Made by a program: the position numbers and the translations under genes
Source: Arthrobacter sp. Alg241-R88
GTDB lineage: Bacteria > Actinomycetota > Actinomycetes > Actinomycetales > Micrococcaceae
Length of the DNA: 64,000 nucleotides
Reading direction: 5' to 3'
NCBI RefSeq assembly: GCF_900537115.1
Contig: NZ_UNRG01000001.1
Coordinates: 373,121-437,120, forward strand
Shown here: positions 51,039 to 58,129 of the stretch, one piece after another
How positions within the stretch are numbered: position 1 is the first letter of the stretch
Layout of the letters: the number at the start of each line of letters is the position of its first letter
Notes under the pieces: generated by a model
The model's database searches: none
Told to the model about the DNA's origin: nothing
The model's input: the letters and a program-made list of their open reading frames with translations, nothing else

Positions 51039-51677
51039 CTAACCCCCCGAAACCTTGCCGCCGCCACCACTGGTGCCGCTTTTGGCGCTGGTGCCGAAGC
51101 CGCCCCGGCTGACGGTACCGCCCTTGGTGCTGTAGCCGGTGGAGGCTTTCGCGCCGCTGGGGACCGTCCGCGTGTAATTGGGGGCGGTGGAACGGTTCTG
51201 TCCCACTGCCGGGACAAAGGCGCCGCGCGAGAAGAAGTACCAGGCGTAGATGCCGCCGCCACGGCCGGCGGAGCTGTTGCAGTTGGTATCCTCGACGCGC
51301 TCGCCGGTTTCGTCGTTGAAGCACACTTGCGCGTACTCCGGCTCGTCCTGGTTGCTGGCCACAACTGCTGTGATGGTGCCGGCCAGCAGGGCGGTCACGC
51401 CCAGGCCAACGACGACGGTGCGCCGCTGGGAGCGCTTCTTCCGCGCCGCCCCCTCGGCCTGCTGCTTCTCCCGGTCCCGGGCAAAGGGGTCCACCGGTGT
51501 GACTGGTTCGTTCAGGAGTTCCGGGCGCAGTTCCGGTTTGGGTACCTGCCACGGGGGAGGTTTGGGGGCGTCCGGCGACGGGGTGCCGTCCGGTGCAGCA
51601 CCGGAGCCGCCCGCTGCGCCGGCCTGCTGGCCATCGCGCCTGGCTGGATCGTGCTCCGGGTCCTTGTTCGGGTCCAC
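51039..51677 (-). CDS. DUF1190 (YgiB-like) membrane protein
   Basis: A 212-residue protein. After a charged Pro-rich cytoplasmic N-terminus (about 1-85, with KKRSQRRT at the end) comes one transmembrane helix (VVVGLGVTALLAGTITAVVA, about 89-108), then an extracytoplasmic part with two cysteines (AQVCFNDETGERVEDTNCN) and AWYFFSRG, typical of DUF1190/YgiB, and a Gly/Ser-rich tail. The function is unknown. In enterobacteria ygiB sits next to ygiC, as here. The GTG at 51677 follows GAGGGGGA on the minus strand. It is first in the operon. Confidence 0.8.
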   Translation of the reverse strand: MDPNKDPEHDPARRDGQQAGAAGGSGAAPDGTPSPDAPKPPPWQVPKPELRPELLNEPVTPVDPFARDREKQQAEGAARKKRSQRRTVVVGLGVTALLAGTITAVVASNQDEPEYAQVCFNDETGERVEDTNCNSSAGRGGGIYAWYFFSRGAFVPAVGQNRSTAPNYTRTVPSGAKASTGYSTKGGTVSRGGFGTSAKSGTSGGGGKVSGG

Positions 51678-51845
51678 GGCGTCCCCCTCAGTTGTCCACG
51701 TGAATTGGGCACAGCGCTGCACCCCCAATTGCAATCCTCAAATCAGCGTAGTCCCTGCGGCCTGCTGCTGCGAGCAGGAAAGCCGGGAGAACTCCCCATG
51801 GCGGCGTAACGGCCACGGGCAGCGCCGGAAATCTACACTGGTCCC

Positions 51846-52502
51846 ATGGAAACCGCTTCTGTGCTTGCCGTCTGCCGTGTCCACCAGCTCGTTCCGGATG
51901 CCTCCAGCGTGGGTGTGACTGCCATCGACAAGCGTGCGGTGGAGGGGCCGGTGAAGGTGCACAAGCTGGGCCTGCAGGGCGACATCCAGGCGAACCGGGT
52001 CCACCACGGCGGCCCGGACCAGGCCCTCTACGCCTACTCCCAGGCGGACGCCGACTTTTGGGCGGGTGAACTCCAGCGCGACCTGCCGCCGGGAATTTTC
52101 GGCGAGAACCTGCGCGTGAACGGGATCGACACCACGGGGGCGGTGATCGGCGAACGCTGGAAAATCGGCCTCGACGTGGAAGTGGAGGTTACGTCCCCGC
52201 GTACACCCTGCGCCACCTTCCAGCGCCGCCTCGGTGAGCCGCAGTTCGTCAGACGCTTCACCGGCGAGGGCCGGGTGGGCGCGTACCTCCGGGTGATCCG
52301 CGTTGGCACCATCCGCGCAGGGGACCATATCCACCGGACGTACGTTCCCGGGCACGGGGTAACCGTGGGCAAGTGGTTCAGTGAACCTGATTTGGGGTCG
52401 ATGGAAGCACTCCGTGACGCCGACGCCGACGGCGAGATCCGGCTGCAGCAGCCTGAGTTCAAGCAGAAGTTTGCGGCGCTGGAGCGGCAGTTGGGCCGGT
52501 AA
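51846..52502 (+). CDS. MOSC domain protein (YiiM-like)
   Basis: A 218-residue MOSC-fold protein. VHKLGLQGDIQANRVHHGGPDQALYAY (about residues 38-64) is the family signature, FGENLRVNGID follows, and the conserved cysteine is in SPRTPCATFQ (about residue 122). A 3-alpha C-terminal domain (about 165-218) marks the YiiM subgroup, which in E. coli reduces N-hydroxylated bases and binds the molybdenum cofactor. It is cytoplasmic. It is monocistronic and divergent from the DUF1190 operon. Confidence 0.9.
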   Translation: METASVLAVCRVHQLVPDASSVGVTAIDKRAVEGPVKVHKLGLQGDIQANRVHHGGPDQALYAYSQADADFWAGELQRDLPPGIFGENLRVNGIDTTGAVIGERWKIGLDVEVEVTSPRTPCATFQRRLGEPQFVRRFTGEGRVGAYLRVIRVGTIRAGDHIHRTYVPGHGVTVGKWFSEPDLGSMEALRDADADGEIRLQQPEFKQKFAALERQLGR

Positions 52503-52908
52503 CAGCCCACCCGGGTGGCTGGGAGGGGAGCCGTGTGGGCAAGCTCACCGCCGCCGTCGTGCTTCCAATTACCGCTGGGGCCGGTGCGTGCCCTACACTA
52601 GAAATATCCCCCACTCCGGAAATCCCTTATTCCTGCCCAATTTTTGAGGCAGGACTGGCAAGTGTTGGGGCCCGCACATGCGATGCGGGCATTTTCATAG
52701 GGAGAGCCGGCTAAAGAAAACGCTGTACAGACTGCTGGGATAGCAGCCAAGAGATGCAGCGGGAAGTCCTGCCACGGGATTGCGAAAGCGCCGGACTTCT
52801 ATGTGACCGGCCGGTCAACGTTTGCCCGGCGCCCACGGCACACGTACTGCGGCTCCGCTCACCTCGGGTAGTGCCGCCTGGCCCCCTATGGATGAGGAAT
52901 ATTTCCCT
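52503..52908 (+). other. Long structured leader of the DEAD-box helicase gene
   Basis: About 400 bp without a supported gene. TACACT (52594-52599) may be a -10 box, which would give a leader of about 300 nt. The hairpin GCCCGCA-N7-TGCGGGC (52670-52690) followed by ATTTTCAT looks like an attenuator, and GAAGTCC (52763-52769) can pair with GGACTTC (52793-52799). A short frame starts at ATG 52754 but looks non-native. Confidence 0.5.
52670..52698 (+). terminator. Attenuator-like hairpin in the helicase leader
   Basis: A 7-bp perfect GC stem (GCCCGCA/TGCGGGC) with a 7-nt loop followed by ATTTTCAT, about 220 bp before the helicase start codon. Confidence 0.5.
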
Positions 52909-55029
52909 ATGCCCGAAAATCAAAACGACTCCACCTTCGAAGCGGCAACCGTCGAAACCGCCGCCGTCGAATTCACCGAGGCCGCTGTCCCCGCAGCAGA
53001 GCCCGCCCCCGCAGCCGAAGCTTCCGTTGAAGCACCGGCCGCCCCCGCAGCAAACGCTGAGGAAGCTCCCGCAGCCAACGCTGAGGAAGAAGAAGGCATT
53101 AAGTTCGCCGACCTCGGCATCGACGGCCGCGTGCTCGCCGCCCTGCAGGACGTGGGCTACGAAAAGCCGTCCCCCATCCAGGCAGCAACCATTCCGCTGC
53201 TGCTGGAAGGCCGCGACGTTGTTGGCCTCGCCCAGACCGGCACCGGTAAGACTGCAGCATTCGCAGTACCGGCTTTGTCCCGCCTGGCTGAACTTCACGA
53301 CCTCAACGGCCCGTCACGCAAGACCCAGGCCCTGGTGCTGGCTCCCACCCGCGAGCTTGCGCTGCAGGTGGCGGAGGCCTTCACCTCCTACGCCAAGCAC
53401 ATTGACGACTTCACCGTCCTGCCCGTGTACGGCGGCTCCGCCTACGGCCCGCAGCTCGCAGGCCTGCGCCGCGGTGCCCAGGTTGTTGTGGGTACCCCCG
53501 GCCGCGTGATCGACCACATCTCCAAGGGATCCCTGGACCTGTCCGAACTCCAGTACCTGGTGCTGGACGAGGCTGACGAGATGCTGCGCATGGGCTTCGC
53601 TGAAGACGTTGAGCAGATCTTCCAGCAGACGCCGTCGGACCGCCAGGTGGCTCTGTTCTCGGCCACCATGCCGAGCCAGATCCGCCGGATGTCCAAGCAG
53701 TACCTGAACAACCCGGCCGAGATCTCCGTCAAGTCCAAGACCACCACCGGCGCCAACACGCGCCAGCGGTACCTGCAGGTCATGGGCCCGCACAAGCTCG
53801 ATGCGATGACCCGCATCCTCGAGGTGGAAGAGTTCGACGGCGTTATCGCCTTCGTTCGCACCAAGATGGCTACAGAGGACCTGGCTGACAAGCTGAAGTC
53901 CCGCGGTTTCCAGGCTGCCGCCATCAACGGCGACATTCCGCAGCAGCAGCGTGAGCGCACTGTGGACGCGCTGAAGGAAGGCCGCATCGACATCCTCGTT
54001 GCTACCGACGTCGCCGCCCGTGGCCTTGACGTGGAGCGCATCAGCCACGTCATCAACTACGACATTCCGCACGACACCGAGTCCTACGTCCACCGCATCG
54101 GCCGCACCGGCCGCGCAGGCCGCTCCGGCGACGCCATCCTCTTTATGACGCCGCGGGAGAAGTACCTGCTGCGCTCCATCGAGAAGGCAACCCGCCAGCC
54201 GGTGGAGCAGATGCACCTGCCCACCGCGGAAACCGTGAACACACTCCGCCTGGGCAAGTTCGCAGAGCGCATCACCGAGACCCTCGCATCCGAGGACGTC
54301 GCGGCGTTCCGCGACCTCATCGCCTCCTACGAGGAAGAGCACAACGTTCCGGCTTCGGAGATCGCAGCAGCCCTCGCCGTTATGGCGCAGGGCGGGCAGC
54401 CGCTGCTGGTCAAGGAACTGCCCGCAGCTCCCGAGTTCCAGAAGCGCGAGCGCTCCAAGGACGGCTTCGGCTCCCGCGGGCCGACCCGCACGCTCACCGA
54501 GGGCAATGCCACCTACCGGATTGCCGTGGGACGCCGCCAGCGCGTTATGCCCGGCTCCATCGTGGGCGCCATTGCGAACGAGGGCGGCATCTCCTCGGCG
54601 CAGATCGGCGGCATCGACATCCGCTCGGACCACTCCCTGGTGGAGCTGCCGGCGGACCTCAGCCCCGAGCAGCTGCGTGCCCTGTCCCGCACCCGGATCG
54701 GCGGTGAGCTGATCCACCTCGAGCTGGACAACGGCCGCAAGCCCTCCGGCGAGCGTGGCGCGTACCAGGGCAACCGTGGCGGCGACCGCGGCGGCAACTT
54801 CAAGGGCAACGGCGGGTTCAAGAAGGAGTTCCGGAAGAACGACGGCGAGCGCAGCTCCGCGGACCGCGGCGGCCGCTCGTACAGCGAGCGTTCCTTCAGC
54901 GCTGACAGCGGTGCCACCCGCGGCCAGGCCAGCGATTCCCGCTTCGCCGGCCACGGCGACGGCTCCCGCAAGCCCCGCCACGGCAACGAGGGCGGACAGC
55001 GCGACTTCAACCGCAAGGGCAAGTGGTAA
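52909..55029 (+). CDS. deaD: DEAD-box RNA helicase (DeaD/CsdA type)
   Basis: A 706-residue helicase that unwinds RNA in ribosome assembly and mRNA decay, especially in the cold. An acidic Ala/Glu-rich N-terminus (about 1-60) precedes the core: Q motif PSPIQAATIPLL, Walker A AQTGTGKT (about 112), PTRELALQV, TPGRVIDH, DEAD in VLDEADEML (about 221), SATMP, and HRIGRTGRAGRSG. After the second RecA domain is a DbpA/DeaD RNA-binding domain (about 535-605, IVGAIANEGGIS...) and a Gly/Arg-rich tail (about 610-706). The ATG at 52909 follows GAGGAA; an upstream ATG at 52888 is possible. A long hairpin-bearing leader suggests post-transcriptional control. Confidence 0.94.
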   Translation: MPENQNDSTFEAATVETAAVEFTEAAVPAAEPAPAAEASVEAPAAPAANAEEAPAANAEEEEGIKFADLGIDGRVLAALQDVGYEKPSPIQAATIPLLLEGRDVVGLAQTGTGKTAAFAVPALSRLAELHDLNGPSRKTQALVLAPTRELALQVAEAFTSYAKHIDDFTVLPVYGGSAYGPQLAGLRRGAQVVVGTPGRVIDHISKGSLDLSELQYLVLDEADEMLRMGFAEDVEQIFQQTPSDRQVALFSATMPSQIRRMSKQYLNNPAEISVKSKTTTGANTRQRYLQVMGPHKLDAMTRILEVEEFDGVIAFVRTKMATEDLADKLKSRGFQAAAINGDIPQQQRERTVDALKEGRIDILVATDVAARGLDVERISHVINYDIPHDTESYVHRIGRTGRAGRSGDAILFMTPREKYLLRSIEKATRQPVEQMHLPTAETVNTLRLGKFAERITETLASEDVAAFRDLIASYEEEHNVPASEIAAALAVMAQGGQPLLVKELPAAPEFQKRERSKDGFGSRGPTRTLTEGNATYRIAVGRRQRVMPGSIVGAIANEGGISSAQIGGIDIRSDHSLVELPADLSPEQLRALSRTRIGGELIHLELDNGRKPSGERGAYQGNRGGDRGGNFKGNGGFKKEFRKNDGERSSADRGGRSYSERSFSADSGATRGQASDSRFAGHGDGSRKPRHGNEGGQRDFNRKGKW

Positions 55030-55055
55030 ACCGTCAGCTCGTCTGACACGTTCCC

Positions 55056-55087
55056 CCGGTGGGCCGGCTTTCGAGCCGGCCCACCGG
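55056..55087 (+). terminator. Hairpin terminator after the helicase
   Basis: A perfect 14-bp stem CCGGTGGGCCGGCT/AGCCGGCCCACCGG with loop TTCG, 27 bp after the stop and followed by CATTTAA. Confidence 0.88.
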
Positions 55088-55162
55088 CATTTAACGGCCC
55101 TTTGCGGACGACGGCGGGGGGCGGCACAGTGCCGTCCGGTACCTCCGCCCCGCCCCTCCTGT

Positions 55163-55225
55163 GAGTTTTTGTCCAGATATGCGGACTTCGAGGGCGGCAA
55201 AGCCTGCATATCTGGACAAAAACTC
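55163..55225. repeat. 63-bp palindromic repeat, copy 3
   Basis: 5' arm GAGTTTTTGTCCAGATATGC (55163-55182), 23-nt centre, 3' arm GCATATCTGGACAAAAACTC (55206-55225). The arms are perfect reverse complements, extended by one more pair. The centre read on the minus strand matches that of copy 2 (AGG...GCC...AAGTCC), so this copy is inserted in the opposite orientation. Confidence 0.9.
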
Positions 55226-55441
55226 ATGGGGGAGTGTGGGGATGAACACATCCCTGTTCCTGGTCCTTTGGGAAAGGCGCGAAGCCGGGAACACATAAGG
55301 AGTCAAGGGCTCCGTTTTCCTTGATTTTCCGGCATTTTCCGGCCGTTCGAGCGCAGTTTGGGCAATGGTTTTCGCCCCTGTTGACCTGCCCGGACGCCGA
55401 TTTGTTGGTGGTGGAATCTTCCGGTAGAGTATTTACTCGTT
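55226..55441. other. Region between repeat copy 3 and tRNA-Thr
   Basis: About 215 bp without a gene. The only signal I support is the tRNA promoter at 55402-55430. Confidence 0.5.
55402..55430 (+). promoter_or_regulatory. Sigma-70-type promoter of tRNA-Thr
   Basis: TTGTTG (55402-55407) and TAGAGT (55425-55430) with a 17-bp spacer, ending 11 bp before the mature tRNA 5' end. Confidence 0.65.
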
Positions 55442-55513
55442 GCCCCCCTAGCTCAGTGGTAGAGCGCGTTCTTGGTAAGAACGAGGTCACCGGATCGATT
55501 CCGGTGGGGGGCT
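55442..55513 (+). tRNA. tRNA-Thr (GGT)
   Basis: A 72-nt cloverleaf. The acceptor stem pairs GCCCCCC with GGGGGGC, discriminator T. The anticodon stem CGTTC/GAACG holds the loop TTGGTAA with anticodon GGT (threonine). The D-arm is GCTCAGTGGTAGAGC and the T-loop TCGATTC. CCA is not encoded. A terminator follows at 55525, so it may be transcribed separately from tRNA-Met. Confidence 0.96.
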
Positions 55514-55524
55514 CTGGATGAGGG

Positions 55525-55565
55525 CCTGTGTCAAGGCGGTTTTGACCGGCTTGACACAGGTTTTT
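55525..55565 (+). terminator. Terminator between tRNA-Thr and tRNA-Met
   Basis: CCTGTGTCAAG (55525-55535) pairs perfectly with CTTGACACAGG (55550-55560), followed by TTTTT. Confidence 0.9.
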
Positions 55566-55574
55566 CTCATTCGT

Positions 55575-55648
55575 GGCGGTGTAGCTCAGTTGGTTAGAGC
55601 GCACGACTCATAATCGTGAGGTCGGGAGATCGAGCCTCCCCACCGCTA
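55575..55648 (+). tRNA. tRNA-Met (CAT), elongator type
   Basis: A 74-nt cloverleaf. GGCGGTG pairs with CACCGCT (a G-U at the first pair), discriminator A. The anticodon stem CACGA/TCGTG encloses CTCATAA with anticodon CAT. The anticodon stem lacks the three consecutive G-C pairs of initiator tRNA, so it is elongator Met or Ile2 (after lysidine modification). The first position is paired, as in elongators. A perfect terminator follows. Confidence 0.93.
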
Positions 55649-55652
55649 CAGA

Positions 55653-55693
55653 AACAGCAGGCCAGAGGCGTAGCCTCTGGCCTGCTGTTGTTT
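55653..55693 (+). terminator. Terminator after tRNA-Met
   Basis: A perfect 17-bp stem AACAGCAGGCCAGAGGC with GCCTCTGGCCTGCTGTT, 3-nt loop, followed by GTTTT. Confidence 0.92.
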
Positions 55694-55778
55694 TCCCCCC
55701 TTGATCTCCCGGATCCTGTGCCCTCGCAATCGCTGGCGAGAACAACGGGACGCAGTGAGGCCGCTGACTGGGGCCGTT

Positions 55779-55798
55779 TATACACGTTTGCGTGAATA
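55779..55798. promoter_or_regulatory. Candidate ArsR-type operator
   Basis: TATACACG (55779-55786) and CGTGAATA (55791-55798) form an 8-bp inverted repeat with one mismatch and a 4-nt centre, 24 bp before the regulator's ATG. AT-rich short inverted repeats of this kind are typical ArsR/SmtB targets. Confidence 0.5.
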
Positions 55799-55822
55799 CA
55801 GCTTCGGATGTACATTCTGGAC

Positions 55823-56149
55823 ATGGAAACACTTACGCAGGCGCCAGTGCTTGCCCGGTTCGGTTACGCGGTCTCGGATCCTACCCGCGCCGGAGTCTTG
55901 CTGGCTCTTTCAGATGGTCCGTCCTATCCGTCTGATCTGGCCGATTCCCTGGGCGTAAGCCGGCAGAGTATGTCCAATCATCTGACCTGCCTGCGGGGCT
56001 GCGGGCTGGTGGTTGCCGTCCCTGATGGGCGGCGGAGCCGGTATGAGCTCGCCGACGCGCGGCTGGGCCATGCGATTAAGGACCTGATCGGTGTAGTGCT
56101 CGCTGTGGATCCTGCCTGCTGCGCCCCTGACGGGGAGTGCCTCGTATGA
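55823..56149 (+). CDS. ArsR/SmtB family metal-sensing repressor (CmtR-like)
   Basis: A 108-residue winged-helix repressor. YAVSDPTRAGVLLAL starts the fold, SYPSDLADSLGVSRQSMSNHLTCLRGCGLVV is the recognition region with two cysteines (CLRGC) and RRSRYEL the wing. The C-terminus DPACCAPDGEC adds three cysteines. Cysteines in the recognition helix and tail resemble the CmtR type, which senses cadmium/lead. An in-frame ATG at 55808 gives five more residues. Its stop overlaps the CDF start (ATGA), so it controls and is coupled to the transporter and the DsbA-like gene. The metal is not certain. Confidence 0.88.
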   Translation: METLTQAPVLARFGYAVSDPTRAGVLLALSDGPSYPSDLADSLGVSRQSMSNHLTCLRGCGLVVAVPDGRRSRYELADARLGHAIKDLIGVVLAVDPACCAPDGECLV

Positions 56150-56961
56150 CCGCACTGCTGCAGGCTCCAACATCTCGACGCCGGGCGGTCCTGAACCGCC
56201 GTATCCGGCTCTTTGCTGCCGCGACCATCACGTACAACCTCATTGAGGCCGTCGTCGCGCTCTGGGCAGGCAACCTCGCCGACTCTGCTGCCTTGATCGG
56301 TTTCGGGCTGGACTCGGTCATAGAGGTGACCTCCGCGCTGGCACTGTCCTGGCAGTTCTCCGCGCAAGACCCCGAGCGGCGTGAGCACCTGACTCTGCGG
56401 ATCATCGCCATTTCCTTCTTCGCCCTTGCCGCGTTCGTAAGCGCCGACGCGGTGCGTGCACTGATGGGCGGGGAAGAGGCCCAGCACTCCACCGCCGGCA
56501 TCGTGATCGCAGCGTTGAGTCTGGCCATCATGCCGGTCCTGTCCTGGGCCCAGCGCAGGGCGGGGCGGGAACTCGGGTCCCGGGCGGCCGTGGCCGATTC
56601 CAAACAAACCCTGCTGTGCACCTACCTCTCGGCGGTCCTGCTCGTTGGCCTGGTCCTGAACAGCACCCTGGGCTGGTGGTGGGCCGATGCCGGTGCTGCC
56701 CTGGTCATCGCCGGGATTGCCGTCCGTGAAGGCCTCATAGCCTGGCGAGGGGAAGCATGCTGCGCCCGCCCCCACATCGACGACGCCCATGACCAAGAGG
56801 ACGATGGCTGCTGCGCACCCGGAACCACCGCGTCACCCGCAGCAGTATCGGAAGCTCCTCTGCAGCCAGCGCAAGGGGGCGCCTGCTGCGTCGGCTGCCA
56901 GGCCGACGCCAAGCCCGCGCCTGTGACCCTGACCCTCGGAACGAAACCGGCAGATCATTGA
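56146..56961 (+). CDS. Cation diffusion facilitator transporter with Cys-rich tail
   Basis: A 271-residue CDF-family membrane protein with about six hydrophobic segments. NLADSAALIGFGLDSVIEV (about residues 43-61) carries the transport-site aspartates of helix 2 and ALVADSKQTLLC-like VADSKQT the helix 5 site. The usual C-terminal cytoplasmic domain is replaced by a tail with cysteine clusters EACCARPH (about 203), GCCAPG (about 221) and GACCVGC (about 247), plus Asp/His residues. It is translationally coupled to the ArsR gene upstream. It would export a divalent or thiophilic metal such as cadmium or zinc by proton exchange. Confidence 0.85.
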   Translation: MTALLQAPTSRRRAVLNRRIRLFAAATITYNLIEAVVALWAGNLADSAALIGFGLDSVIEVTSALALSWQFSAQDPERREHLTLRIIAISFFALAAFVSADAVRALMGGEEAQHSTAGIVIAALSLAIMPVLSWAQRRAGRELGSRAAVADSKQTLLCTYLSAVLLVGLVLNSTLGWWWADAGAALVIAGIAVREGLIAWRGEACCARPHIDDAHDQEDDGCCAPGTTASPAAVSEAPLQPAQGGACCVGCQADAKPAPVTLTLGTKPADH

Positions 56962-57626
56962 GCGCCGTCTCCACAGGACGGAATGTCCGGATCGCCATCT
57001 GGGCCATCCTCGCGGTCCTCCTCGCCTCCGGCGTGATCTGGTACGCGGTGTTCACCGCGAACAAGCCAGCACCCGCCGCGCCTACGGCCGCCGTCGACGC
57101 GCAACTGGTCAGGGAAGACAGCCACCGCGTCACAAACCCAGCCATTGAGAAAGCCCAGCTGGTTGAGTTCCTGGACTTTGAATGCGAATCCTGCCGCGCC
57201 GCCGAACCCCTGGTGCGGGAGCTCAAGAAGGAGTACGGAGACAGAATCACCTTCATCCACCGCTACTTCCCCCTGCCAGGGCACGCCAACTCCGGCGCTG
57301 CGGCCCTGGCCGTGGAAGCGTCCGCCCAGCAGGGCAAGTACGAGCAGATGACCGCCAAGCTCTTCGAAACCCAGCCGCAATGGGGCGAAAGACAGGACTC
57401 CCAGGCGCGGCTGTTCCGGACCTTCGCCGAAGAACTGGGCCTGGACATGAGCAAGTACGACGCCGCCGTAGCAGCCGAGGAAACCAAGGAACGGATCCGC
57501 AAAGACCTCGCCGACGGCAAAGCCCTCGGTGTAACCGGAACCCCCACCTTCTTCCTCGACGGTCAAAAGCTCACGCTGAACAGCGAGGAACAGTTCCGCC
57601 AACTCCTGGACGAAGCAGCGCGATAA
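56958..57626 (+). CDS. Membrane-anchored DsbA/thioredoxin-4 family protein
   Basis: A 222-residue exported thiol oxidoreductase. One N-terminal membrane anchor (about residues 11-33) leads to a thioredoxin fold with the active site FECESCR (Cys76 and Cys79) and cis-proline in VTGTPTFFLDG (about 192), with a helical insertion between as in DsbA. The start is a TTG that overlaps the CDF stop (TTGA), so the three genes form one operon. It could keep the metal-binding cysteines of the exporter or envelope proteins in the right redox state; this is inferred. Homologues elsewhere are not metal-specific. Confidence 0.85.
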   Translation: MSAVSTGRNVRIAIWAILAVLLASGVIWYAVFTANKPAPAAPTAAVDAQLVREDSHRVTNPAIEKAQLVEFLDFECESCRAAEPLVRELKKEYGDRITFIHRYFPLPGHANSGAAALAVEASAQQGKYEQMTAKLFETQPQWGERQDSQARLFRTFAEELGLDMSKYDAAVAAEETKERIRKDLADGKALGVTGTPTFFLDGQKLTLNSEEQFRQLLDEAAR

Positions 57627-57793
57627 CCTCATCCCGCCGGCCCAGGTGCGGCCCTCCGCCGCTGCCTGGGGGTGCCCGGGGCGGGACCGTCTTCAGAACG
57701 TCGTCAAAACATCATCCCAGGTACACGCGGAAGCAACCCTGTGCCGACACAATGGGGCCAGGGGGAGCCCTTCAATAAAGGAAAGGACGGGTC
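57627..57793. other. Intergenic region with a weak hairpin
   Basis: CCCAGG-T-GCGGC (57641-57652) can pair imperfectly with GCCGC-TG-CCTGGG (57658-57670) shortly after the DsbA-like stop, a possible terminator. The rest leads to the next gene's AAAGGAAAGGA site. Confidence 0.4.
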
Positions 57794-58042
57794 ATGAACA
57801 GCAATGACCAGTTTGTTGGCGGTTCTTGTGATGAGCTCTCCGCAGGAGACGCCATCGAAGCGTTTTACGGGAGCACTCTGGTGCACCGCGGTCCGGTCAC
57901 AGAGGTGGCGCTGGACCAGGGACTGCTCTGGATTCTGGACACTCTGACCGGCAGCCGCCGCCTTCTCGATATGTCGGAACTCGAGATCGTTCGTTTGCCG
58001 GCGCACTACCATGAAGTCCTGGTCGGCGCGCCTGCCCGATAG
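57794..58042 (+). CDS. Small conserved hypothetical protein
   Basis: An 82-residue soluble protein I do not recognise. It is acidic, with alternating hydrophobic pattern suggesting a small beta-barrel (AIEAFYGSTLVHRGPVTEV, LLWILDTLTGSRRLLDM, LEIVRL). It starts at an ATG after AAAGGAAAGGA with good spacing, supporting translation. It is a single gene between the metal operon and the YidC paralogue. No function is proposed. Confidence 0.65.
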   Translation: MNSNDQFVGGSCDELSAGDAIEAFYGSTLVHRGPVTEVALDQGLLWILDTLTGSRRLLDMSELEIVRLPAHYHEVLVGAPAR

Positions 58043-58129
58043 GAATGCGCGCCATTGACCTGAGCAATAGTGCGTGACAAGTTCCCCGTTTCCCCGTAGT
58101 TTTGCCGCATCCACCGATGGGGGAAACGC

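Noticed and set aside
14249..55225. Repeat family considered as a CRISPR array
   Set aside because: The three copies are more than 10 kb apart, are internally palindromic and lack spacers or cas genes.
53314..55296. 660-codon minus-strand open frame opposite the DEAD-box helicase
   Set aside because: Antisense to a clear helicase; its composition mirrors the helicase codons and it crosses the terminator and repeat copy 3.
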